Shown: positions 47,329 through 63,780, counted from the stretch's first letter. The stretch is DNA of 64,000 bases from Pyrus communis (GCF_963583255.1 NC_084817.1:253001-317000); one strand, 5' to 3'. Made by a program: numbers and translations. The notes: generated from the sequence alone by a model not told the origin.

Positions 47329-48826
47329 TGAATTAACAAATAAAAGTGCCAAGTCTTTACTTCTTTTATTTTTTTTTAAATAAAAAGATCATAGGCCACT
47401 TAGCTTTCTTAATGATGAAACTTTGTTCGGCTCCGATCTCAAAAGCGGGAGGTGGTGGAATGGAATGCATATTTTAATACTATAGGCTACCTATGTGGAT
47501 AATATCATTTGTTAAAAAAAAAAAAAAAAACTATTAAGAACTGGTTTTTGTATATAATTTTTTTTTTCGTTTTATGCATACTCTTCATTTTCATTTTTTA
47601 ATAGAATCGATGTGATTTGCATTAAAGAGCAAGAGAGTGAGTCTAACGTCACAATAAGCTAGTCATAATAATTTAGTTCAAAATTGCTTTTGGACAAAAT
47701 CGAATCTAAGAAATTTCTTACAAATAAAAATGAATATCACTAGAAAGTAGTAATAAGTGTCCACCTTTCATTTTCATCATGTATCTTCATTTTTATCTAA
47801 TAGCTAAATATAATCTAAAAATATGATTTCATTCTTCTTCACTTATAAGTGAGAGGTTATTGTGAAGTTTAGCTATCTCCCGCCCTTTTAGACTACACCC
47901 AACCCTGGGCTAAAAGCCAAAATAGCCCACTTATTCCCTCCCTAAACACAACCTAACCCAAGCCAAATGCCAAACCAAGGCCAAATACCCCCCAAGTTTT
48001 AGCCCACAAACGCATGGACTCATCCAAAATTACCCCACTCTCGCTCTGTTCACTCGCCCACGCGCCCCATGAGCTTTTAGTGCCCGACAGGGAGGGCCCA
48101 CTGTCAGGGCCGCTGTCAGCCACTACCCATAGCCCAACGGCTCTTTTCTGCATCCAACGGCTAAAATAATTATAAAAAAATTATTTAACTCAAAGTTCAC
48201 CCAAATTTAGTGATTTTTCAATATTTATCGGAATTTAAATATTTTAAGATTAAAATATTCATAAAAATAATTTACGATAGTCTACATAATTTTTTTTTTT
48301 AAAGTTAATTTAAGAAAAAAAATTAGCCTAAGTTCATTTTTTAATAATCTCGGGCTAAAATTTTAGCTCAAAATGATTGGAGCAGAAAAATTGTTTCTGA
48401 GCTAAAAGCTAAATTTTCGAGGCTAAAAAATTTGGCTTTTAGCCCAAAGGTTGGAGATGATCTTAATATAGACAATATCGTTTTTTTTTTTATAGAAATA
48501 AAAAATAATCTCCTAACATTTTCGATATATTTGATACCAAATTATTGTTTGATGCTTTTAGCCTAAATCTACTGAAGTGTTAAATATCATGTGTATACAA
48601 AAAAAATTAGTGATAAAAGAAAAGAATATTGTTACATTTATCACATTTTTTATGTTACATTGTAGATGTATCATCTCTCTAATAAATATAGGATCAACCA
48701 ACAAATAGGGATTTTATATTTATTAAAGAGATATTACAAATATGGTATATAAAATCTGCTGACAGTAGCATTTAAAAAAAATGCGCAGAGATGTAAAGAG
48801 ATAACTACCATAATGCCCTTCATGAT
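47329..48826. other. Intergenic; SINE relics and a nested element
   Basis: 3' side of the NRG2-like gene. A SINE relic tail ('tatgtggataatatcatttg' plus A-run) ends at 47530. A second, split relic (about 47826-47880 and 48463-48530) flanks an inverted-repeat element (47890-48462). No gene was seen. Confidence 0.55.
47890..48462. mobile_element. Inverted-repeat element inside a SINE relic
   Basis: Left end 'acacccaaccctgggctaaa' + 'agcc'; right end on the other strand 'catctccaacctttgggcta' + 'aaagcc'. SINE-like text ('cacttataagtgagaggtta' before; 'cttaatatagacaatatcgt' after) lies on both sides, so this element landed in a SINE. About 570 bp, non-coding. Confidence 0.65.
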
Positions 48827-49892
48827 TAGAGATGGGCAACAGTTATAGTGAGGGACTAATCGCGGTTATTTACTTGTAACCGTTTATGTTTATACCTGCA
48901 TAACCGTTTACCCGTTAGATAATTGCATAAACGGTTATACTCATACCCATAACCATTTATAAACAGTTAACCATACACATAACCATGTACCCATCTAACT
49001 ATAACCGTTTACTCATTTAACCATAACCATTTACTCATTTTTGAACCCATTTGTTCTTTTTTTACCCATTTTTTCATCCGTCTACATGTTTTTTTTAACA
49101 ACTTGAAAATTACAAAAGAAAATTTTGTCATAATTTTTGTTTTCTGATAATTAAACACCGTTATAGGTACATTTTAGCATACATTTCTCTATTTTAATCA
49201 TTTAAGTCATCATATAATTCTAATAATTAAAATAATAGTTTACGAACGATTTTTTTCTGCTAGACCCAAGCAAGTCTTTAATTTAAAGATCGATCCCAAA
49301 TCAAAATTTCAAAAATCCTAAAATTGTTTCGGAATTTTAGAACAAATCGGGAATCCGTAAATTACTTACTGTAACTCAACCATCGATCCATTCTACAGAA
49401 GTTTATCAGGTGGATACCACCATACTAGTAAAATGACAAATACTTTCATCATTCGATAGCATAAAGCATTTTTTTCAGTACATTGCCAGGTAATATACTA
49501 GACAACACAAAGCATCAAACTTCTTCCAGCCTTAGAAACATATAAACACGGGAAAAGAAACTATCAGATACGAATTCAACCACAGAACTTCGATGTTAAA
49601 TTAAATGGGTATAACCAATCCAACGGCCTATAATTTTTTTTTTAAAATTTTACATATATTAAATTAAATGGGTAAATGGATATCTATTATAACCGCATGT
49701 AATACCCATAACTGATGAATATTCGTTATAACCTTGAGTAATACCCATAACCGTCCATTTTAATTTCATAAATAAACGGTTATACTCATAACCATTTGTT
49801 CGTCGAAACGGTTACCTATAAATGTAACCGTGAATTTTAAATAAACGGGTAAGTGTGATTAGTCAAATCCATGCGTATTTTGTCCATCCCTA
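48827..49892. mobile_element. Non-autonomous hAT-like transposon, 1066 bp
   Basis: An exact 8-bp duplication 'ttcatgat' lies at 48819-48826 and 49893-49900. The terminal inverted repeats are 'tagagatgggcaa' and 'tagggatggacaa' (11 of 13 match), the '(t)agggatg' type of the hAT/Ac superfamily. Subterminal 'ataaccgttta' and 'aaacggttat' words are repeated many times in both orientations near each end, as expected for hAT transposase-binding regions. There is no transposase reading frame. Confidence 0.9.
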
Positions 49893-50203
49893 TTCATGAT
49901 AAGGAAAGGACAATTCAACTGTCAGACGAATACAGGGAGAGAGGTTTTTGGCGGTGCAGAGGGAGGATGCAAGCAAGCAAATTAGCAATGCGAAGGAAAA
50001 GAAAGCTGCAGCTCGCAAACACTCCTCCTCATTAGAATTTACAAATACACAATTCCATGCATCTTTCTCCGTATTTTCCAGAATTTTGACCCAATTTCCT
50101 CTCCCTCGGCAGTCCGCATATATTTTATTATTACTATACGCACGTACATGTTTTTAAACCAAGAGCTGGCTGAGGCGCGGCACTGAGTCAACTCAGCTGA
50201 GTT

Positions 50204-53972
<3,769 letters not shown>

Positions 53973-54342
53973 TATGAGAGAAGAGGACCCTGAAATGCTC
54001 TGTAATTATTTTTGTTGTATTGAAGTTGCTCCAGCTGTTGTAACTTGTAACAAAAATGTAGGGTTATCATGTGCAACGGGGTAAGAGAGTAGTTTCAGCC
54101 CAAACGTGTGCAATATATAGGTAGAGGGAGATGCTTGTATCTTGTGTTTCAACTGCTGCGCAGTTCTTTTCCTCTAATTTTTCATTGAATAATTAATTGG
54201 TTCTTAATGTGTACTTGTGTATATGAAACTTATAATACAACAGTTTTGCGATGTCGCGGAGTGATACATAATATATGAATTTGCTCCTGTGAGACGGATA
54301 ATACATGGATAATGAATTTGCTCGATTCGGGTGTCTATCTAA

Positions 54343-57079
54343 CTAAGCAACATACAGCTCAGCCTTTCCATCAATAAAGAGGCTCATGAACTCTTCACCG
54401 TCAACAGTTTCCTTCTCCATGAGGAGCTGGGCAAGCGTGTGGAGGATATCGATGTGAGTTGTGACGATATCCTTGGCCCTTGAATAAGCTGTCTCTACCA
54501 ATTCCCTTACCTCTGCATCCACCACATCAGCAGTTGCCATGGAGTAGTCTTTTTGGGGCGACATCTGCAAATTCAAATAAATAGCTTCTATCACTTCTCT
54601 TGTATGATTGTATCCCACAGGCATTTGATTAAACAGTGAATAAACGACCGTATTCGATTATAGTCTCTACCTGTTGCCCTACGAAGGGATTGCCACCAGA
54701 AGCACCGATTGCGACTTGTCCAATCTTTTTGCTGAACCCAAATCTCTCAACCATCTGCCTTGCCACCCTTGACACTTGCATGAAATCACTAGATGCCCCT
54801 GTTGTCACATTCTCCTGACCAAAGATAACTTCTTCGGCAACTCTGCAACGGCAGGACAATGGGGTCAGAACAAAATTTCTCATATACATACACTAGACTT
54901 CAATATCAGCTCAAATTCAATAGGGAAGAATCATTAGACTGTTTGAAAGCAGTTTAAACTGAAGAGTTTGTATAACCAACCTTCCACCAAGGGCAACAGC
55001 CATTTGATTCTCCAGGTAGCTTCTACTGTATAGTCCAGACTCGAGTCTCTCTTCACTGGGGGCAAAGAAGGTTAGACCGCCGGCTTGGCCACGAGGAATG
55101 ATGGATATCTTAGCAACAGGATCGTATTCCGGCATCAATGCACCAACAAGAGCATGCCCCGCCTCTGCAAAACAATCACGTAATGGACGAATTAAAAATC
55201 CAAACCAAATAATAGCAAATCACAAGTTAATATTGGATATGGGGGAGAACTGGTCGTGTTCTATATAGTATATACCATGGTAGGCGACTAATTTCTTCTT
55301 ATCCTCCGAGACAACAGCATTTTTCTTCTCGGGTCCTGCAATGATCCGCTCCAGAGCATCGGAAATCTCGTCTTTACTTATTTCTTTGAGATCACGTCTG
55401 GCTGCGAGAATGGCAGCCTCATTCATCAGGTTCTGCAGATCAGCCCCTGTGAAACCAGGTGTTCTCCTTGCAATTTTGTCAAAGTCCACATCCTTTGCAA
55501 GCGCCTTCCCTCGAGAATGCACCTGCCATTCGAAAATGCTTCAGTTGAGAGAATATGGAGTGTACAATTCTAGCAAAACACCTTCAACCACACTTAATTT
55601 CGAAACAACCGTGCAAACCACAATGGTTTACAAGCATGCATAAAATTCAATTTACACAACATATAATTTGCTTAAGCAGATATGTAAATGGATTTCATGC
55701 TAATTAAGACTGATAAACTAGTACTGATTCTAGGCAATTGTTCTAACCTGCAGGATTTTAACTCTGCCAGCAACATCAGGCCTGTCGACGGTCACCTGTC
55801 GGTCAAACCTCCCGGGCCTCAACAATGCCGAATCAAGAACATCCGGCCTGTTGGTTGCCGCCAAAACTATCACACCGGAATTACCAGAAAACCCATCCAT
55901 CTCCGTCAGCAGCTGATTAATAGTTTGCTCCCTCTCATCATTCCCGCCGCCCATCCCCGCGCCTCTCTGCCTCCCCACCGCATCTATCTCATCAATGAAC
56001 ACAATGCACGGCGCTTTCGACTTGGCCTTCTCGAACAAGTCCCGCACTCTCGACGCCCCCACTCCCACAAACAACTCCACGAACTCGGAAGCCGCGCACG
56101 AGAAAAACGGCGTCCCAGCCTCGCCGGCCACGGCGCGAGCCAGAAGGGTCTTCCCGGTACCAGGTGGGCCCACCAAAAGACATCCTTTTGGGATTTTGGC
56201 GCCGAGGGCGGTGTACTTGTCTGGGTTCTTCAAGAAATCCACTACCTCCTGCAGCTCCAATTTTGCTTGGTCAGCTCCAGCTACATCGGCGAAAGTCACC
56301 CCCGTTTCCGGAACTTCTTGGAATTTGGATTTGGACCTACCGAAATCCATGGGCCCGCCCAGCCCGCCCGGCCCTCCTGGGCCTCCTCCAGCACGCCGGA
56401 AGAGGAGGAACAATCCGGCAAAGGCCAAGATTGGGAACAACAAATTGCCGATGATATTGAACAGCCCACCTCCTGAATCACCTTCGGAGACGGAAATATC
56501 GACGCCGTTCATGGCCAAGATGTCGATGAGGTCAGGGTCGTTGGGGACAACGACAGAGGCGCGGCGGCCATCGACGGCAGTGAGCTGAAGGGCAGAACCG
56601 TCTTTCATGAACCTGACTCTCTCGACCTTGCCCTTCTTGACGGCGTTGAGGAACTCGCTGTAGCGCCATTGGCTGCCTTCGGGGAGGTCAGTGGCGACCT
56701 GGGATTGGGGCTTAGGGGCGTTGAGGAGAAGGTTTTGGGAGAAAGGAGAGGCGGCGTTGGGTTTGGAAGGCTGGGGTTGGAGTACGGGTGGCGGCGTGGG
56801 AGTGGGGGTGTTGTCTATGGCTAGGGCTTGTGGGGTGAGGGAGGAGAAGAGCAGGGCGGCTAAAGTGGCTTGGGAAGCTGCGGATTTTAACGGCTCTGAA
56901 TGGGGTTGAGAGTTGAAGATGTTTTTGGTGGCGAAAAGCTTTCGCTTGGAGAAGAAGGGCAGGGGAATTGGGAGGGATGAGTTGGATTTGGAGGTGGTTT
57001 TAGGAGTGGGCGGAGAGTGGAGGACAGTGGTGGCTCCGAAGAAGTTGGAAAAGAGCAAAGGGTTGGTGGTGGAAGCCAT
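54343..57079 (-). CDS. FTSH5: Chloroplast FtsH protease, type A (FTSH1/FTSH5)
   Basis: Five exons, 57079-55748, 55522-55276, 55164-54981, 54842-54671 and 54564-54343, give 718 residues. The protein is an ATP-dependent zinc metalloprotease of the thylakoid membrane. Type-A and type-B subunits form the hexamer that removes photodamaged D1 during photosystem II repair. Seen here: Ser-rich plastid transit peptide; lumen-targeting hydrophobic stretch ending 'PQALA' near 88; transmembrane segment about 208-227 followed by a Gly/Pro-rich linker; Walker A 'GPPGTGKT' 304-311; Walker B 'IVFIDEID' near 360; second-region-of-homology arginines in 'LLRPGRFDR'; zinc site HEAGH at 526-530, split across the exon 2/3 junction; C-terminus 'GKAELYVA'. 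It is intact and of family length. The type-A subgroup (FTSH1 or FTSH5/VAR1) is clear, but which of the two is uncertain; the symbol is provisional. Confidence 0.95.
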
Positions 57080-58560
57080 GGCTTGGGTGCTGTTATCTGT
57101 TGGTGTGGGATAAAAACACAGCTATTTCTTTCTTTCGAAATTACTTACGATTTTTTATTCCTGTTTATTTTTTGGGTTTGCTGATATAGGTGTGTTGGTG
57201 TTAGATTGGATAAGAGGGGAAATGATTGTTGGCGTGGATTCAGCTTTACAGGGGAAAAAGAGTCTAAAATACATGAATCGTGGCAAGCTGGGAGCTGTGA
57301 ATTGATTTGTCCTTTTTCTTTTTCTCTTGGATTTTGATTCAACCAGCGTGTTGATTATGTTCTCTCTGCTTTCAAACGAAACGACACCATAAAATGATTG
57401 TTGCTTGGGTTGCGCCTACGTGTTCAATATGCCATCCATTCCTTCATTATTTGTCGTTTTTATTAAGTTTCTCGTTGATTTTTTCACTAGCGTAGACTAG
57501 AGAGTATAGCGTTGAACTGATATGAGATGGAGATGAGGCTTTAAGTTTATTTGAATCGGACTGTGCGTATGGGCCTTTTGGGCGACCATACACCTGCAAC
57601 TCCTCCCAAGTGCAAAATTGATCTCCAACTCAAGTCAAAAGTAAAATCAACCAACCTGCAATGTCATGCACTCTACTCTCCTATCATACATTCCATATAA
57701 CTTCTTTACCTACTCAATATTTGCTTTATGACACACGTATGCCTGTATGATTTCTTTTGCACCTCCGGAGGAACTTCAGTTGCAGAAAAATTCAAGCGAA
57801 ACCAAAATGAAACAAAAGGGCACCACAATACAAGCATCATAAATTTAGCATTCCGAAACGGAGTTTGACGTCATCAACACCATTCGCATCACAATATTCT
57901 TCTTCACAATCACTTTATTAAACGGAAATTAAGAAAGATGCACCGTTTACGCTTTCACTAGTATCCCGCCGAATAAGCCCTTTATGTTATCAACTCTTGG
58001 CTCTTCCACACGATCCCTGCAACAATACGGTAAGGGCACGGTTCAATTATTTCTTTCGACATTTCCTTCCATGCGGAAAATTAGTTACAGAAACTTTAAA
58101 GTCTGTTTGAGAACACCCAAAAATAAAGATAAAGAGGCACTGGTCCTCGAACTCATGGACTTCCTCAATTACTAGCCACTTTCTTCAAATGAAAACCAAG
58201 GGGAAGTAGGGTATCAACAAACATAAATCAAACCAAACCAAAACTAACTTGTCGTGATGATCTCTATTTGGGCAACATCCTTGTTTTCAGTATTTACTTC
58301 ATTCAAAGAAACCTGAACTACTAAGCCTAGACCTTAAAATGAAAGGCACATAATCATCGATGAACAGTGTGTACGCATGGTAACAACTAATCAAACCCAG
58401 TTGGTAGCCAAAAGCTACTCTAAATAGGAGTTCATGAGTTCAAACCCCACTCCACAAATGTCACAATTGATCAAAGGCAAGAAAGTACACATGAAGCAAA
58501 TCAAATACAGTGGATCATGCAAGTATCTAATAAGTGGTGGTCAAGTCGTTGTACCCGTAC
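57080..58560. other. Intergenic; FTSH promoter side
   Basis: The first 300 bp upstream of the FTSH start (to about 57380) is its probable leader and promoter on the minus strand. The rest shows no supported gene. A minus-strand stretch after a 'ttgttgcag' acceptor-like site (58022 down to 57957) reads open for about 21 codons to a stop, but nothing joins to it. Confidence 0.45.
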
Positions 58561-59562
58561 CTAATGATGATCATCGTGGCCCTCCCAGGGGTGCCTCCAA
58601 CCCTAAAAGACATAATAAGAAAGTGAGTAACATGAGCTTATAAAATTGCAAAGAAAAGTCAAAATAAGAGAAGCTCTTACCAAAACTACAGGACCATCCT
58701 TCTTGGCCCTGTACAGTACCCAAAACCTGATCCATCAAAATTTAAACAAAACCGTAAGCTACCGTGGTTACATGATTCAAATATCTTGGCACTTTTACTA
58801 GTAAAAATTATTAAGTTGAATCCATTCAATCTGCATTATCTCCATGCAGGAACCAAGGTTAACACCAATAGAAAACCTGTCCAAGGTTCAAAACTTTATC
58901 CCATGACTCCAACTCGTATTGAAAGCACCACAAAAACCTGTCCTCTATGCCGAAGGCACCACAAAAACCATAAATTGGTCCGGAAGCTTACCGGTAAGAA
59001 AAAGATACAAAGTAATGTTTGATAGTATAGCTTTATATAAGCTACTCATCAACCAAATGTTGCCTAAGTCAATTTCGGCTGAGAAGAAATCCTTGATTTT
59101 TCATCTCCACAACTATTCAACTGCCTGAATCCCCAACTTGAATCCCAACCTTTAAGAGAATTCTAAATTCATCATGTCTAAGTTCCTAACCAATCGACCC
59201 CTACACGTATTGAGCTGCCTGAATCCCCAAATTGAATCCCAACATTCAAGTGAATGAATTGCAATTTCTTCCTATTAGCATTTTCAGGTCTACGTTCCTA
59301 ACAATCGATGCCTAAACATGAATCCGAAATTCCGAAAACATTATAAATTGTACAAAAGACAAGATAAAAACAACACGGCAGGCAGATCCAAAATAACAGA
59401 AATTTGACCTCACCACGCTAATGTACAGACGAAATAGGGAGAGTACGACGGAGTTTACCACATCACAGCACACATGCCCTTGCCGGTGAGGGTGTGCCAC
59501 CGCTTTGGCTGATGCACCGTGATTCCCTTGTATGTTATGCCCTCTCCGTGTCCTCCTCCCAT
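58561..59562 (-). CDS. NDUFB2: Mitochondrial complex I subunit NDUFB2, plant form
   Basis: Three small exons, 59562-59459, 58726-58681 and 58602-58561, splice in frame into 63 residues. They read 'MGGGHGEGITYKGITVHQPK', 'RWHTLTGKGMCAVMW', then 'FWVLYRAKKDGPVVL', then 'GWRHPWEGHDDHH' and stop. This Gly/His-rich start, the 'KRWH..TGKG..AVMWFW.LYR' core with one membrane helix, and the His-rich tail are the plant counterpart of NDUFB2 (Arabidopsis At1g76200), an accessory subunit of the membrane arm of respiratory complex I. There is no cleavable presequence, as usual for this family. All introns are GT-AG. The gene is easy to miss because no single exon exceeds 35 codons. Confidence 0.9.
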
Positions 59563-61457
59563 CTTTGCCGATAAATCTCTCTTTCTCCGTCTCTATTTGA
59601 GCTAGCTACCCCTACACTCTGAAATCTCTCTCAATCGAGGAGTGCTCCAGACCCGATAACAACTCTATTATTCCCGACCCACTTTTGCTTCCCATGAGTC
59701 CATGACGACGAATCTATTTCCCATCGTGGGCTTCGCTTGACTAGTTTTGCTGCAAGCCCAGCTTCAAGATGAATTCATAGATTTTGGAATCAGCATTAGC
59801 CCAATACAGGCCCATAGAAAGCAAAGTTTCTTTCTTGACAAATGATAGAGTCAATAAGTTAAATAAACTGGTTGCAGATTCGTTATTTTCAAGATAAAAT
59901 TAAATAAAACATAATTTTTTATTATATTTTTCGAAGATAGTGTGATGGTGTTCTTTTGATACAAGCGAAAATTTGAGATAAAATACATAATGACTTAGTT
60001 TAGATATCAAACTAAACACAAAAATAAATCGTTTTGTAATGCAAATATATAGTATTTGCCTAGTTTAAAAAAAGAGGTGAAATTAAATAATATATTCTCT
60101 CCTCCCCACTCTCTCGCCTCCCTGTCAAAATGCAGAAACTCCAACAAAAATTCTCCCCGGTATACTAGTCTTCCTTTCACCATGAAATTGATAATCATCG
60201 TTCCTAGTTACACAAACGACGACGAAAAATTTTCGAGCAAACTCAACATTTGATCTATAACTAAACAAAAAAAGAGATCCAAACTCCGAAGATGTAAGGG
60301 AAAAAATATTGAAAATTTAAGGAAAGCCTGTTTGATATCCTACTAAAAAAAATTATAATTCTTAAAAACAACTTGGATGAACTTCTCTCAAGAACAATTT
60401 TTTTTTTTTATAACCCAAAAACTTATTTGGTATCTAACCTGTAAACTATTTTAAATCTTCAAGGATTTAGGCTACATAACCCAAAAACTTGTCTGTACAA
60501 AACCATTAGATGGCAATGGCTGAGGGAGGATATTAAGGTTGGGTCGAGATCCAAGAAGCCACCCAGAAAATACTCACCAAGACCCAATATCTGGACGACT
60601 TGATTTGGAACTCTCAATTTCACACTTCATACTATGAAATCATGTTGTCTTCATATGAGTTTTGTTCACATATATGGTGGTGGGTTGCTAATTTCAAACG
60701 TTGCCATTGAAATTGAGCAAATTGAGTTTGAAATAAAGCTTTGGTAATGGTGGAGAGGTAAGGTTGGGGCTTGCAGGTGATTAGAGTGAGAGGACAGTGG
60801 GTCAGGGATGGTGGGAAGAAAATATCTCAGTCGCCGGAAACATATCTCTCATTACCGTCAATTACTCTCAATTGATGTTTGGTGTCGGGTCTCGACTCCA
60901 AGGTCTTGTAGGTGTCGTGAAGAAGAAAAAAAAAACAGTAAAAACATACTTTTGTTGTTCTCATATTTTAGGCTAGTTTTTGAGTTATTTTTTAGTTCAA
61001 GTTTTGCAAAATAAGCTTACCAAACAAATTTTTGAATTGTGAATTGAGAAACAGTTTTTGAGTTAAAAATCTTGAACTCAAATAAAATACCAAATACGCT
61101 CTAAATATGCTCATCTTTTTCTCTCCCATAATTGTTAGTTTGCTAACATTTCTCTCAAAAAACACAATTCCTGTTTCAAAATTCTCCATAAATTTATATC
61201 TTCAAAAATTCCAGTCATGATATGAGATTGTAATGTTGTTGATGTTAAAGTGTGAAAAATAAAATGCATTAATTCTTGGTAATGTTATTTTAATTGCATT
61301 TTTTTTAATTGAGTTAATTAGAGTGCCCTCATGCAAAACTGTTTGAGTGGGAAAACGTGCGTCCCACTATTTTATGACATTTTGCCTTTCCAATTTTCTT
61401 TAGCCAGATTGACTGCGTACATTCCATTACCCATAATAATGGAACACTAATATAAAT
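59563..61457. other. Intergenic, no gene seen
   Basis: The proximal part (to about 59800) is the promoter and leader side of NDUFB2. The remainder is AT-rich with short T/A runs (60400, 60925) and no frame with recognisable content. Confidence 0.45.
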
Positions 61458-61735
61458 GAGTAATGTTATTTATACTATATTTTTATACTATATTTCTATT
61501 TTACCTTAGATGACATCTAATGTGGACAGCCATATTATTTGAAAAATTTGCAAAATTCAAGGAAATGAAGAAGAAGGACTTTTCGTATACCACAATTATC
61601 ATTTAATTAATTTTTTTTTTTAATTATTAGTTTATTAAACAATAAACTAAATTTAAAAATCTGATTAATTTAAATAATATAACTATCCACATTAAATATC
61701 ACCTAAAATAGTATGAAAATATGTTATGAATTTAT
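61458..61735. mobile_element. Inverted-repeat MITE, about 278 bp
   Basis: Left 'gagtaatgttatttatacta' pairs with right on the other strand 'aaattcataacatattttca' + 'tactattttag'. The match continues through 'gatgacatctaatgtggaca' / 'ggtgatatttaatgtggata'. Non-coding. Confidence 0.75.
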
Positions 61736-61822
61736 TTATCGAAAGAAAAGTAAACAAAAAGGCATCAACGACAAGCACGTTGTAATTTGATAAAAAAAAA
61801 TATTACTTTGTCAATGATTTAG

Positions 61823-62693
61823 GTGCCCCCTGCTGAACTGGAGGCTTTGCTGCTCACGCATCCAGAAATTGTTGATGCTGCCGTTATACCGTAAGTTGTC
61901 CAGAGATTCTCTCCGATTCTCTTCCATTAAGATCACCAAATCAAGTAATATGAGCTTTTAAAATTTCATGTTTTTTTTTAATTTCTTAAAAGATATAATA
62001 AATTAATAATTTTTTTCTATGAAATTTTAAAGGCTTGAATTACTTGATTTAATGGTTTTGGTGGAAGACTGTTCCCTTCTTAGCTTTCCATTTTTATGTC
62101 AAAGTAATGCTTTTCCAGTACTGGATGATCAATGCGTACATGTATGTATGTGTTGTTGTTGGCAGATTTCCAGATGAAAAGGTTGGACAGTATCCAATGG
62201 CATATGTGGTAAGAAAAGCCGGAAGCAGTTTAACGAGAGCGGAGTGATGAAGTTTGTGGGCAAGCAGATGGCTCCCTACAAGAGAATTAGTCATAGTTTG
62301 GTACTGAAGTGATTCTGAAAAAAATGATTTTATGTTTGGTAAACATTCAGCTTCAGTTTTTTTTCACAGTTTTGGATGAAAAAAAAACCAAAAACACAAA
62401 ACTGCAAAATTCAACTTTGAAAAACCAATTTTTTTTCACATTTGTTTTACATAAAAGTTTATTAAACAATATAGTACTGTTTTTTTTTTTTTTTCAAAAA
62501 CACTTTTACAAAAAAGTTTACCAAACACTCTGCAGCTTATTTTCATAGCACAGCAGAAACAGTTTTTTTTTCAAAACACATCAATACCAAATCAGCCCTT
62601 AGGAGGATGGCATTTATAGATTCCGTGCCTAAGAATCCATCTGGCAAGATTCTCTGAAAGGATCTCATCCAGACTGCAAGAGAATTTGGATGA
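61823..62693 (+). pseudogene. 4CL/OPCL-like acyl-CoA ligase, broken 3' end
   Basis: The last three exon pieces of a 4-coumarate-CoA-ligase-like gene remain: 61823-61890 'VPPAELEALLLTHPEIVDAA', 62166-62289 'FPDEKVGQYPMAYVVRKAGS', and 62599-62693 'RRMAFIDSVPKNPSGKIL'. The catalytic lysine motif 'PSGKIL' is present. The introns at 61891-62165 are kept, so this is a genomic duplicate, not a retrocopy. Defects: one base missing after 'GSSL' (about 62234) shifts the frame; a 309-bp MITE splits the exon at 62290-62598; and a TGA follows 'SGKIL' where the family has Arg. The adenylation core and N-terminal domain are absent. The wording suits the peroxisomal OPCL1/4CL-like clade rather than true 4CL, but that is recalled, not aligned. 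Confidence 0.85.
62290..62598. mobile_element. Tourist/PIF-type MITE in an exon
   Basis: It sits in the 4CL-like relic. 'tta' occurs on both sides (62287-62289 and 62599-62601), matching the 3-bp TWA target of PIF/Harbinger elements. The ends 'gtcatagtttggtactgaag' and, on the other strand, 'gggctgatttggtattgatg' pair. Removing the element and one 'tta' restores a continuous '...aattaggagg...' exon. Interior is T- and A-rich and non-coding. Confidence 0.85.
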
Positions 62694-63780
62694 TCATTGT
62701 GGCATCTATAATGGGAGATGGAAAATGCTTTGGAATTGGCATTTTGCATCTTTTGGAGGTGAATATCGCTAGACTCAGAAAGAAAAATAAATGAAATACA
62801 AAATTTACATTTATCACGCTGGAATAAAACTAAAATATACATCTCTCGAAATATAAAATGAGAGATAAATATCAAACTTGAAACGTTTTATTGAAGATGC
62901 TCTAATGAAATAAGTAAATATACCGAGTCTTATCTACTAGAAGGCATGCATTATGCACATTATGCATATAAATATATGAACGCGTTTGCTTGAAAATCTT
63001 GCAAGCGAATCCCTTTGTGTCAATCAGTCCCCATTCCTAAACAAACTAGCTACAAATAATAATGCTAGTGCCTACAATTTCAAACGCATTTTTCTAATCC
63101 CAGAAGGGGGGAGAAATCACATCAATTTGTTAATTGCCCCCATTTTCAAACTTTCTGGAAGGCCGCTGAATTCTCATCTGTAATTTAGTGCAAATTTTTG
63201 TCAAAAAAAAAAAGGAGAAAATTCCATCGAGGAAGTTACAAGGAAAATAACTACATAAGACGTCCACTCATGATGACTGTGAGCTTCTTGGTCTACCAAT
63301 TAATTGAGGCGCTCCAAGAATAACAGTCTGACCTTGTGAGAATTATCGTATAGATTCGGTGTTAATCCGATTGGTAATTAGTGATTAAATTAAGTATTGC
63401 AGCGGGACTCTCTGAAAACGGCAACCCAGTCCAAGTCTACCGGAAACGACCTTCCTCACATATACACTTAACTCGAGAATTAAAATAAACATTGCATGAT
63501 TAGCTAACTAGAAAGATGGAAAGGATACCCTTTGAGGAAATAATTGATCAAGGCATGCATAATAGTCAATGTCAAATCCTTGCGGGTGTTGATCCCAGAA
63601 AAAGCAGGAGCCGGTCAAAAGCAGTTGTCGACCCACAACCACCAATTAATGAACATCACCATCACCATCAACTCCCCCACTTTACTAATTAGCATATATG
63701 CAAGAAAAGACTTGGATCCATCAGTTGATTCGGTACCCTATATAATCAAGCTATAGCATTTGGCTTGTGTATCGAACTAG
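62694..63780. other. Intergenic and upstream region of the edge gene
   Basis: No gene was seen. 'ccctatataatc' at about 63738-63749 could be the TATA box of the gene starting at 63781, though it is close to that ATG. Confidence 0.4.

Noticed and set aside
49948..50157. Plus-strand 69-codon frame before BSK1
   Set aside because: It lies in the probable BSK1 leader or promoter, has no motif and is not in frame with a splice into BSK1.
55688..56588. Plus-strand frames of 262 and 197 codons opposite FTSH
   Set aside because: Antisense shadows of the GC-rich AAA+ domain, which is unambiguous on the minus strand.
57957..58022. Minus-strand terminal-exon-like stretch of about 21 codons after a 'ttgttgcag' site
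   Set aside because: NDUFB2 already ends at 58561 with a family-typical tail, and no upstream exon could be joined to this stretch.
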